64,000 bases of DNA from the NCBI GenBank assembly GCA_030686995.1, contig CM060691.1:60916338-60980337 (forward strand), read 5' to 3'. Source of the DNA: Artemisia argyi (taxonomy: Eukaryota > Streptophyta > Magnoliopsida > Asterales > Asteraceae). The position numbers and the translations under genes are program-made. A model generated the notes under the pieces. It was given only the letters and a program-made list of their open reading frames with translations, was not told the origin of the DNA and ran no database searches. This document shows positions 11,335 through 21,589 of the stretch, in pieces (position 1 is the first letter of the stretch; each line of letters starts with the position of its first letter).

Positions 11335-11758
11335 TGTTCACAGGGATTTTGCCAACAATTCGTTGCTTCAAGATATGTTTCATGATTGTGAAAAGATTGT
11401 GTGTATAGTATGATTCAATGGAACAGTATATGGGTATAATAATACTACTAAGAAACTTTATAAATAGAGAATTGTTGTTGTGTTTTCCACATCAGAAAAA
11501 CACATATATATACTACATGAATCGACACCATTAAACATCCAAGTATTGTGTTGCTTGGGATGTAACTGCCTAACTAAAAACTACCCTAACTGCCTAACTA
11601 ATAACTACCCTAACTGCCTGCAAATGGGCTTGTTTGGGTTAACAGTTTTGAACCCATATTGCAGACTTAAAGTCGACCAAATAAACATAATACAAACTGA
11701 AGTAAATTATCTTAACATTAAACAATAAACATTTGATATAAAATATTAGAGGCTAACA
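11335..11758 (-). repeat. 3' LTR of the ARID-carrying element
   Basis: 424 bp, aligned along its length with 13351-13750. It has an extra copy of a 20-24 bp unit (CTAACTAAAAACTACCCTAA) near 11570-11610, explaining the length difference. Confidence 0.9.
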
Positions 11759-11767
11759 TTCTCCCCC

Positions 11768-13330
11768 CTAATGTTTTAGTATCAAAACTTCTGAGTTCCT
11801 TCCTGATCTTTCAAGTAATGACTTCAAAGTCATTACTGTCTTGGTTGCGATCTTAATGTCCAACATCTTCATCTCCAATCTAACACCAAACTTATTCATA
11901 CTTGCTTCTTGTGCTCCATCCTTCACTACACTATCCTTCTGGCCTGGTGGGTCCCTGGCTTCTGCATCTTTGCTGCTTTCTCCTACTTCTGTTGGCTTTT
12001 CACCCTAAGGAACTTTTGTAGTTTCATGGTATATCACTACTAGGTAAATAAACTTCTCATAGCATTTATTTACTGCTTCATCATCTTTGGTTGTTAGACC
12101 CTGCAACTCTGCTATTATTCCCCACTTGTCACCCATTGTGACTGAGAAATATCCTCCAAGACTTTCAACAACTTTATGCAAGCATAACAGGTTCAACTCA
12201 ACATCTCCAACAACAGGTGGTATCATATCAAGTGCATCATAGTTCAAATGCACAAGATAAAACCATTTCAACATATCTATAAACCTTTTATTGAACACTT
12301 CCCAATTTTTGTATAACAAACTATCTTTCTAAACAGATTCATGAAAGAAAGAAACCTTGAAAAGGAATTTACCTTTAAGGCATAGAGTGTTCCATTCCAA
12401 CTGAGGTACTCATCATCAATGTAATCCTGAGTATCCTCCTTGTTCCAATCCAAATCCTCCAATCCTTTTATTAGAGAGCATTAATCTTTTGGGTCAATTG
12501 ATTCAAAATACTCTTGTAAATATTGATTGTGTTCATTTACAACCTCTTTTGGCCCAACTTTCTTTCCTGTTTCTTCAACATATGGTAACTGCATACTAGT
12601 TTCTTCATCATCATACATGTAATAAATACTACATATATTATCTTTGATTTTCACTGAGTATCCTTGTATTTCAAGCAATTCTAGACTGAGTATGTTGAAG
12701 GAAACTTAGGGGTATATTGCACATTCCTAATAACCAAATCACCATGCTTTGTTTTGACTGTAACATTACCAATTCCATAGGAGAGAATGAATTTCTTTTC
12801 ATTTTCTTCTTTCCCTATCATCTTAAACTTATAATGAACATCATTGAATAAAATTCTCCTAGGGCACATATGGAATTTGTAATTTCTACTTACATACCAG
12901 ACTAATTCCATGTATCCTTATTTGTATCTTCCACCATATAGTCACCAATAAATTGTACCTTTTCTGGATATGTCCTTTCTTCTTTGATAATTTGATTGGT
13001 GATATCTATTTCTTGTTGTAATTCTACCCCTGCCAACTTCTTTCTGCTTGGCATGTCCTCTCTTCTTACAAATGTAACACCCTGACTTCTTTTCTCTCTT
13101 TGTTCCAACAGTCATCCTTCCTTGTTCTTTCAAACCTTCTGATTTCTTTGTGGCATTAAATGCCTTGTTTTCCAAAACTGTTTCACCAACATCTCCTTTC
13201 CCTTGGGTGAGATACTCTTCTTTCTTCTACAATTCCACTGGTACATTCTCTTTGGAGTTTCTCTCAATAGATATCTACCACTTTGGAATCCATATGTTTG
13301 TTTAATTGTTGGCCTTTCCCATGGATTAGA
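11768..13330 (-). pseudogene. Gag-like zinc knuckle / protease-like / ARID protein of the LTR element
   Basis: Read leftward in several broken frames. A broken CCHC knuckle, GCYICKKRGHAKQKEVG, lies near 13040-13079. It is followed by a region starting WYVSRNYKFHMC (12899), which aligns in shape with the Copia protease start W-x-V/L-D-S-G-x-x-x-H-M but lacks the catalytic Asp. Next come KFKMIGKEENEKKFILSYGI and EVVNEHNQYLQEYFESIDPK. At 12319-12005 is an ARID (BRIGHT) DNA-binding domain: FNKRFIDMLKWFYLVHL, PPVVGDVELNLLCLHKVVES, LGGYFSVTMGDKW and the final CYEKFIYLVVIYHE. Past one in-frame TAG (12005) a basic tail continues to a stop at 11768, right beside the polypurine tract. Several stops and frameshifts make this copy dead. 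Similar ARID-containing element proteins are, from memory, common in daisy-family annotations. Confidence 0.75.
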
Positions 13331-13350
13331 GCCAGAGCTCTGATAGCAAT

Positions 13351-13750
13351 TGTTCACAGGGCTTTTGCCAACAATTCGTTGCTTCAAGATATGTTTCATG
13401 TTTGTGAAAAGATTGTGTGTATAGTATGATTCAATGGAACAGTAAACAGGTATAATAATACTACTAAGAAACTTTATAAATAGAGAATTGTTGTTGTGTT
13501 TTCCACATCAGAAAAACACATATATATACTACATGAATCGACACCATTAAACATCCAATCATTGTGTTGCTTGGGATGTAACTGCCTAACTAATAACTAC
13601 CCTAACTGCCTGCAAATGGGCTTGTTTGGGTTAACAGTTTTGGACCCATATTGTAGATTTAAAGTCGACCAAATAAACATAATACAAACTTAAGTAAATT
13701 ATCTTAACATTAAACAATAAACATTTGATGTAAAATATTATAGGCTAACA
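13351..13750 (-). repeat. 5' LTR of the ARID-carrying element
   Basis: 400 bp, near-identical to 11335-11758 apart from the short unit difference and scattered substitutions. The primer-binding-like sequence adjoins at 13332-13350. Confidence 0.9.
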
Positions 13751-15380
13751 GAACCTTCATTGGCGCTGACAACAACCACCCTTCCTTTTCAGTCTCTGAT
13801 GGCGAAATCGCGGTACAAGACAACAACCCAATAACATTTACGAAACAACAAGAGTTTTCACTAAGAAAACGTCCTACAATCTCGAAGCAGACAACACTAG
13901 TACTTTTGTTATGGTACGTCTTCATTTTTCTCCATTTTCGACTTATGAATTTGAGTTGCATAATTCTATATTCGACATTGATGCTTCGGGGTTCAAGTTG
14001 TTATCCAATTTTAAAGTCGAAAACAAAACTTTAGTGAAAGATTTTATTATTCCTATTGGGAATGACCGAAAGTTCACAATTGAATTCACACTTTTGTATG
14101 GTTCAACAGTTTTGTGAACGCTATCGAAGCTTTCACAACACCGAATGATATATTCAAGCATGGTGTCACTTTAACTCGTATATCTCCCAATCGGGAAAAT
14201 GGTGAAATGAGCGATATATCAACATCTTATGCTTTCAACCTGATATATAGAATTAACGTTGGTGGATAGATGATAAAGTTTGAAGATGACCCCTTAAGAC
14301 GAAATTGGACCCTTGATGATCAATTTATCTTTAACAATGAGACAGCAAGAAACAGTACACCGTTCATCGGGTCGCCTAATTATAGCGGAAGTGGTTCACG
14401 CATATACGATGCTCCTTTAAATGTTTATACAATAGCCAAACAGTTAAACAACACTTCAGTTAATGTAACATGGAACTTTGAACTTGATAAGAACGTGTCG
14501 TACCTTGTTCGAGCTCATTTCTGTGATTTCATAAGCAAGGACTATTCAGTCCAAAAGATGCCTTCAATTTCTTCGTCTATACACATTATAAGGAGATGAT
14601 TGAACCGGGTAATAAAGTGATGGAGCGGCAAGTTCCATTTAATAATGATTTTGTGGTGGATTCTGACGAGTCAGGGTTTTTGAATATTAGTATCAGGGCG
14701 ATTAAGATAATAATCAGACTACATTCTTGAACGGGGTTGAGATCATGGAGTTAGTGACAATATCGGGTGTGGTTGGGCAACATAAGAAGGGGAAGAAGAA
14801 TGTGTACATTGTGGTTGGATGTGTGGTTTTAGTTTGGTTTTGTTAGTATTAGGTTTCATGATCAGGTCGAAATATGGGAAAAAATCGAAGCCCGTGGCAG
14901 GGGCAAAATCAGAATATAACACAGTGCCATCATCCGGTCAGAGTTCATACACTAGCATAGATATCGACTTTACCATCAACCAATCATCACCAATTCCTAA
15001 TTGGAATCTCAACCTTAAATTCACGTTTGCTGATATCCTAACAGCGACGAATAACATTGATGAGAAATTAATAATAAGAAAAGGCGGTTTTGGGAAGGTT
15101 TACAAAGAGACTCTTTCGGCGAAAAGGGTCATGGGCAGGGTCGACCTGAGTTTGTGACGGAGATTATGGTACTGTCAAAAATTCGACACCGTCATCTTGT
15201 TACTTTAATCGGGTACTGTGACGAGAAGTCTGAGATGATACTCGTATACGAGTTTATGAAAAAAGGTACACTTCAAGATCATTTGTATGACACAAATGGA
15301 GACCGCCCAAAGCTCTCATGGACTCAAAGACTCAAGATTTGCATTAGTGCAACTCGAGGATTATTCATCGTGATGTCAAG

Positions 15381-16114
15381 GTTTTAAATATCGTTTAGCG
15401 GTACCGTGGAGGTCGACCCCCGCCAAGCGCCATATCATTCTTGGCGGCGATATATCGGTTTCTAGACGGAGACCCTAATTTATAAACGAATTTATTTAAA
15501 AAAAATAAATATTAGTAATATCCTAATAAAATAAGTCAATAACCACAAAAAATTAAGAAGTTTAACTATCCATACTATTAAACGTTTAGTGTTTGTTTAA
15601 AAACTACAATAATGATTATTAATATTAATATTAATAGTATAAAAAGGTTAAGGAATTGAAGTTGTAGATAGTTGAAAGATTATAAAGCTCAAGGACTGAA
15701 GTGATATTAGTAGAGGTGGAAGGGCTCAAGTGACTTACAATTTTAAGATAAAGACAACCTAGAGTAGCTTTCAAGATTTGCAATTTATCATGTTTCAGTA
15801 TTTTCTTTTCTCTTTTTCAAGTTATGTGTAGCTTTTTAAAAAATTTAAAATTAAGCTATTTCTTCATCACTTCATCTGAAAATAAGCTATCTCTTCATCT
15901 TTTCATCTATGATTTTTTTTTAATTATTTACGGCGTTGACTGACGTTGATCTGAAGTTGACCGACGTTGGCCGACCGGCCGCCTAGGCCGATTTTGACCG
16001 CCATTGACCAAAACCGATAAGTTAGACCGATATGGGAAATATCGTGGAGGCGGACCACCGCCAAACGCCATGCCGCCTCGATATCGGCCGCCATGGCCGA
16101 TTTTTACAACACCG
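15381..16114. mobile_element. MULE-like non-autonomous element in RLK2 kinase domain
   Basis: About 734 bp inserted between two copies of TGATGTCAAG (15371-15380 and 16116-16125). With the shared preceding G the duplication could be 11 bp. That length suits Mutator-like elements (usually 9-11). The ends GTTTTAAATATCG and (reverse complement) CGGTGTTGTAAAAATCGGCC are imperfect inverted repeats resembling the MITE at 4091-4285. The interior near each end has mirrored GC-rich blocks (GTGGAGG...CCGCCAA). No transposase frame. Confidence 0.75.
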
Positions 16115-16742
16115 GTGATGTCAAGTCAACGAACATCTTGCTTAACAAAAACTATGTTGCCAAAGTGGCTGATTTTGGGATATCGCGATTAGATAATGTG
16201 GAAGAAGACGAGATGTCAGATATCAAAGGGAGTTTCGGGTATTTGGATCTTGAATACATAAGATGCATGAAACTGACTCAGAAATAAGATGTTTACTCTT
16301 TCGGCGTAGTGTTACTTGAAGTACTATGTGCAAGGCCAGCACTCGATAACACGTTACCTCTAAGGGAAGCAAATTTAGTAGATTGGGTGATTAAACAGAT
16401 ACACAATGGGAAGGTTGAGGAGATTATAAACCCATTTCTGTTGGGCACAATAAACCCGAATTTTTTAAGAAAATTTCTGGAAACGGTAGAGAGATGTTTA
16501 AAATATACAAAGATGAGAGGTCAAGCATGATTTATGTGTTGTGGGACTTAGAATATGCGTTGAAGCTTCATCAAATGGTAGGGAACAGGGAACCATACGA
16601 AGATAGCACGAATACGTCGCTGAAGCTGCCCATATCAATGATTCAGCATTTACCTTCTAATGTTGAGGATGATTCTAACGTAATTGATAGCTCGACCTCC
16701 AGTTTTCCTAGTGAAGCCAAGTATTTTCCCAATTTAAGCTAG

Positions 16743-17104
16743 ACGAAGCTCGTATTACAAATACTGGTTTCACATGTGTATTGAAGTTTATAAGTATCAA
16801 TGATATTTATTTTCCATTACAGCATTGTAAATTGATCTATCAAAAGTAATTCATCGTGTTAAAATGTTTAATCTCGTATATCTGCTGATATCTTAACTTC
16901 CTTTATAAATAAAAGTGCATTTTCCTCAAACACAAAACAACATATCACTTCCAGAAATTCAGAAAGTTGAAGTCGCAATGAGCCCTAGCAGCAAGTTTAA
17001 AAGATCATAGGCCTTCCATCTATTACAACTTAACGTGACCATAACGTTCACACATATTGATCCTATGGTCTAACCATTTATCCCAATCAGTTTAAGTTCT
17101 TATT
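16743..17104. other. Spacer between RLK2 and RLK3
   Basis: AT-rich downstream flank of RLK2. No gene, repeat or RNA recognised. Confidence 0.5.
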
Positions 17105-17304
17105 TTGTCAGTCAGGCTTCTAGCTGATGAGTAAACATCAACAGGAGCATCATACGGGGTTGCCCCCTTGGAATCATAGCTAGGTGTCATACCAGGTTTA
17201 GACTCGCTCTTTGGTGGCACATTGCTAAAGAGGAAAGGCTCATCAGGGGTCCAATTTTGTCTTAAAGGGTCATGTTGTGGTTCGTTTATGGTCTATCCAC
17301 CAAC

Positions 17305-17640
17305 CAGTGGCGGCGAAGAGGGTGTGCAAGTGGTGCGGTCGCACACGGCCCCCCAATCTAAGTGGCCCCTTTTCTTCTAGTCCAGTAACAATTATAGCTA
17401 CATTTGTGTGCTTATGCTATATATCCAAATGCCTCTTCTTTGTAAATTCAATTAGTTAAATACAACTCATCTTGCTACAATAAATAATATGTCATTAAGA
17501 GGCCTCATTATAAGAAATTATTATAAATGAATACCTTTTATACACACCTTTAAGTTTTTTTTTTTTTTTTTTTTTTTTTTTTGTTGATGGGCCCCTTTTT
17601 TCATTTTTGCCTGGGGCTCCAAATTCATTTGTCGGCCCTG
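17305..17640. mobile_element. hAT-type MITE, 336 bp
   Basis: An exact 8-bp duplication CCACCAAC (17297-17304 and 17641-17648) brackets ends CAGTGGCGGC and (reverse complement) CAGGGCCGAC, characteristic of hAT. The original RLK sequence CCACCAACGTTAA is recovered when it is removed. Contains a poly-T tract at 17554-17582. The short open frame at its left is not a gene. Confidence 0.85.
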
Positions 17641-17656
17641 CCACCAACGTTAACTC

Positions 17657-18445
17657 TGTTAGAATTTAAATAACTTGACAATCATATAAATAAATCATAA
17701 TCAAAGTATACACACGTATGCGGAAGCTATAGATCAAATATATAACATATAATTATTAACGAAAACATAAATAGGAACGTACCTTTGTGATTCTAGCAAG
17801 AACAAGAATCAACTTCAATAACCTTGATTAAGTGATTAACCCTAATTAGGGTTTGAATTAGGGATCTATGAATAACCCCTTACCGTTTTGTTATTCGATC
17901 CAAGATATTAACTATAGTGAGTTAACACCACGTTCTTGTAAACACGAATTAATAACGTATTAATGTTTATGCTAGTAACACACAAAATAATGATTTTCTT
18001 AACAAGAAAATCGATCAAGAAACCCTAAGGGGTGTTGGTCGATTTATTTAACAAGAAAAGAAAGAAAGAAACACAGTTAGGGTTTAGTGTGTGTACAAGT
18101 TGTAACCAAACAATGAACCATATGTGTGTTTATATAGATGTGGAAACTTGGAGTCCAAGTTTGAGTGGGATTGGGTCTCCCCATCATACCCATAACCTGC
18201 CATCCCATTAGAAGGGATTCCGTAACTTTCTTGTCCTCTAAATTCCACATTAGTCCCTCTCTTTTGATATTTAACGATAGTTAGCCAGTTCCTTTAACTA
18301 CTAACGATCGTTAGTCCTTATCTTGTGTTTAATAATAAATATATATAATGTTTTATATACATTAATTATTAATCATTAATACTCATTCGTAATATGTGCA
18401 ATCCCGTGGTCTATACATATTAATTTTTATCCATAAACTCCAACA
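17657..18445 (-). repeat. 3' LTR of the LARD-like element
   Basis: 789 bp, matching 42131-42938 with scattered substitutions and short indels, so this is an older insertion than the Copia elements below. A TATA-like CTATATAAACAC occurs on the minus strand near 18127-18138. Confidence 0.9.
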
Positions 18446-19701
18446 GCTCCCACTTGGATATCTATTAATAGTATAATGACATTGGTTAGCGTCTAGCAAC
18501 ACGCCAATGCCCCTAATTCAACTCGAGGGAGGTCTCCTGGAAAAACCTTTAATGATTCATCATTATTATTATCCTTTTGTTACGAATACCACGTTAATAA
18601 AGATATGGATCTTAGTCATTATTTAATTAACAATTCTGTTTCTCGTTGTTTATGATTAAGCAAGATTACCAAAACATCTGAACGTATTCCAGATAGACTT
18701 TGGGCGTGCGCACGCAAACATCTTGTCAACCCTACGAGGGGCCCAGCAGTATTAAACTTCAAAACAAATTTGAAGGAACAAATTCTTTCTTGACTACAAG
18801 CAATAACCCATGAACTTTGCAACACTTTTGAAAACAATCCTTATAACTCCCAGTTACGGTAAGCGGTAAATTGCTTCACAGAAATGCACTACATTCATGA
18901 CACTTATATGGTATCTCAAGTCTGAGGATAACTGTTTTCATGATTTACTTAATGACAAGATCCATAAAGTAAACTCATGTAGTTGGGATAAGTCCTATAT
19001 TCAATTCATTGAATATCATGTGAAATTGGTATGTCAACGCATCAATATACTTTCAAGTATATTCTCTTCAATACTCATATTTGTCTTAGTTTAATGATAT
19101 TCCCATATCATTAATTGACAACGGACAATTTAGAATAACATAACATAAGTTATTCACGGATTTAAACATGCAAATATAGGATACAATCTATTATTAATGA
19201 AAATAAACGTACAAAGTACTTTAATTCATTATAACTAATAAATTGCTTAATATCCCTTATCCAAATACCAAATAGATCAATGCATGATAATTCTAGTTAA
19301 TGAATTTTTTCTGAAGTAATGACTTGTTGACAATTATGCCTCAAGTAATAACAATCATACTTGTTGACAAGGCATTTATTTCAACTAACTTTGATCTATC
19401 AGAATTTTGAGAATACTTATTACAAGAATTCAATAAGTAAAATTCTTGTATGTGTACATCCAACTATCTTGATATAGTTACACAATATTTCATAACTGGT
19501 GTGATATCCTCAATCACCAACTTATGAAAATCAAACTTTCAAACATTTTAAATTTTAAAGTATTCTAATTCTTTAATGTATAATACAACTATGCCTTTAG
19601 TTTGAGCACAACTAATTCACATGGCTATTAACAATGATAAAATCTTTCCATGACTAGTTATTGAGTGTCATCTCATATAAACCAGCATCATTGTATATAA
19701 A
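18446..19701. other. LARD interior, non-coding
   Basis: AT-rich interior of the element between its 3' LTR and the nested gypsy LTR. No protein domain. 19697-19701 (ATAAA) is the left copy of the target duplication of that LTR. Confidence 0.6.
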
Positions 19702-21059
19702 TATAATAACCCGAAATATGAAATACCGTTTTGAACCTTTGAATACGAATATAATATAAAGTTAACTATACGTTACAATTTAGAAATACAAACTACGAAA
19801 CTCTAACCCAAGTATATCTAATTTTTCGCGACTCTAGCCTTGTGAACATTATACATAATTTGAAACTAATAACTTAAGCTTTCATAATGTCGACTAAACC
19901 TATGTTCGAAATACATCACACGATATATAAATCACTAGAGGGCCGGTTGTATTGAATTAAGTACATAACTAAATATCACATGTTATACAAATCTTTCATA
20001 GGTCGGTTTTTATTTATTTTGGTACATAGCTCCTTTGGGCCGATTGTGGTTGTTTAGAGACTCCATTGCACACGTCTAATGTGTATCCTGTGTTGGGCCA
20101 GTTATAATTGTTGTAGTTATACAAATTTCCTACGTATCACAAGTCTATGCTAGGGACAATTCATATTTTTATTCGACACTTTTATGTTGAGTAGGTGACT
20201 TATCTACTTAAAAATTTGAAAGTAATTTTAGTCATCCCACTCTCCCAGAGACTCGGCTAATCCCAGCCATTTTCTCCCATTTCGTTCTCCTTATAACTAC
20301 CTAGATAACACATTTTAACTCTCATTCAAATCCTAAAATAAAACTACTAGACGGCAATAATTGTGCTCTCATTCTTCCGAAATAAAGAAGTACGAAGGAG
20401 GTCTATCAAGGTGTGATCGCGAGGGTGTTCGAGCTGTGGTTGATCGTGTGGTGTTTAGAGTCTAAGAAGCTTAGTTTTGGGTCGAAGGTTTTGGTTGGTT
20501 CGAATCAGTTTCTGGTTTAAGTTCTTGGTTGATCCTTGTTTCGTTCATCAATTCGACCAAGGTATCCTTGCCTTTGTTCTTGATTTTCTCTCGTCAAGCA
20601 CATAATGTAAACATATATATATATAGGGATGAGATCAAATAAAAAGAGGATTTTTGGTAAAAAGAATAAGAAGAATTTTGGACCCTTGATTTAAAATCAA
20701 TGGATGAGATTAGCTATAATTCTAACTAACTATTAAGGGTATGAAAGTAATTTCAAAATCTAACTATAATCCTAACAAACCTATTTAAGAAATCCCATAT
20801 TCACTTTACTATAAACAACAACTAGTTTATTCAAATTGACGGTTTATGTAGTAACTCAAAATGAGTTATTTTGTCGTGCGGCTATGCGAGCATGACTCAT
20901 AATTTTTGGATCAAATTCTAAAAAATCCGCTAAACGGTAATTGTATCCATTGTGATTACAAAACTATATAATTTTATAAATACAAAATTAGTGGGAAAAT
21001 TCTAAAAGTAGTCGATTTTTGCCCAGTTGCCTGCTACTTATCCTCAACTCATGACTCCT

Positions 21060-21500
21060 CAGTCAAGCTCGAAACCATGCTCCTTGAGCCACAAAATAGC
21101 ATGTACCCTTTGCCGCATAATCGTGTAGCCTTTCGCCAATTTGTCAACAGTGTAAACTTCGAGATCGATTTTGTTTGTGAAGCTCATACATTTCATCTTT
21201 CTCATAACCCTTTAAATATACGCCTCTTGCACCGGGCTCAATCACCTGCTTCATCAACACGTTAGTTTAACGCATCGTATATTTTCATTTACTCGCGAAT
21301 TCACCATCTTTACGAGAAGCTTCAACTGCTAATTTCCTTATCTTTTCTAAATCATCGTCATCAGTTTATCATGCAGCTGTAAACGGAGATGAACTCAGTG
21401 CCGCCCCTCCTCTTGGAGCCCCTTCTCCACCACTAACACCACCATTAACACCACCAGCAATGTCCTCAACTTTTTCACCTACAGCTTCCCCATCAAAATT
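21060..21500 (-). pseudogene. Captured host gene fragment, possibly a mitochondrial (Bot1p-like) protein
   Basis: Read leftward with stops and shifts. Segments are EPNFDGEAVGEKVEDIAGG, APRGGAALSSSPFTAA, TDDDDLEKIRKLAVEASRKD, VIEPGARGVYLKGYEKDEMY with ELHKQN, and then YTVDKLAKGYTIMRQRVHAI with LWLKE. The MY-LHK...LAK-Y-I--QRV-AIL-LK pattern recalls the Bot1p/mitochondrial small-subunit regulator family, but I am unsure. It lies inside the TIR element and is clearly broken. Confidence 0.45.
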
Positions 21501-21589
21501 AGGTTCAAAATATCATCCCGAAACTATTCAAAATATTAATTCGTCCATAACGCATCAAGTTACACATCAATATCATATCATAGCTAGAC

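Larger units (their letters stand above)
11335..13750 (-). mobile_element. Non-autonomous LTR retrotransposon carrying an ARID-domain ORF
   Basis: Complete 2.4-kb element read leftward. The 5' LTR is 13351-13750 and the 3' LTR 11335-11758. LTR ends read TGTTAGCC...TGTGAACA in element sense. A primer-binding-like ATTGCTATCAGAGCTCTGG adjoins the 5' LTR (near initiator tRNA-Met, usually TGGTATCAGAGC), and a purine tract TAGGGGGGAGAA adjoins the 3' LTR. Flanks GGACC (11330-11334) and GAACC (13751-13755) are a 5-bp target duplication with one change, within the RLK2 coding sequence. No reverse transcriptase or integrase. Confidence 0.85.
11182..16742 (+). pseudogene. RLK2: malectin-like receptor kinase pseudogene
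   Basis: A divergent paralogue of RLK1. The start MLPSMKSTLCLSLIIIFSLL and DHYFINCGSKSDI reads from 11182 to 11334, where an LTR element interrupts it. The gene resumes at 13751 with FIGADNNHPSFSVSD. Further pieces include LHFSPFSTYEFELHNSIFDI (13911), an ectodomain piece after an in-frame stop near 14268, a membrane segment near 14820, and kinase lobe 1 (14985-15157), which has lost the VAVK segment by a frameshifting deletion. [20 protein letters not shown] starts near 15188. A deletion removes the YLH region and a MULE-like insertion splits the HRDVK motif at 15380. After it come DFGISRL, GSFGYLDLEY (P to L) and an in-frame stop at 16285. A last frameshift near 16500 leads to the C-terminal tail. 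Clearly non-functional. Confidence 0.9.

Noticed and set aside
21077..21265. 62-codon plus-strand frame
   Set aside because: The minus strand at the same place shows the protein-like pieces ELHKQN and LAKGYTIMRQRVHAI; the plus frame is its shadow.
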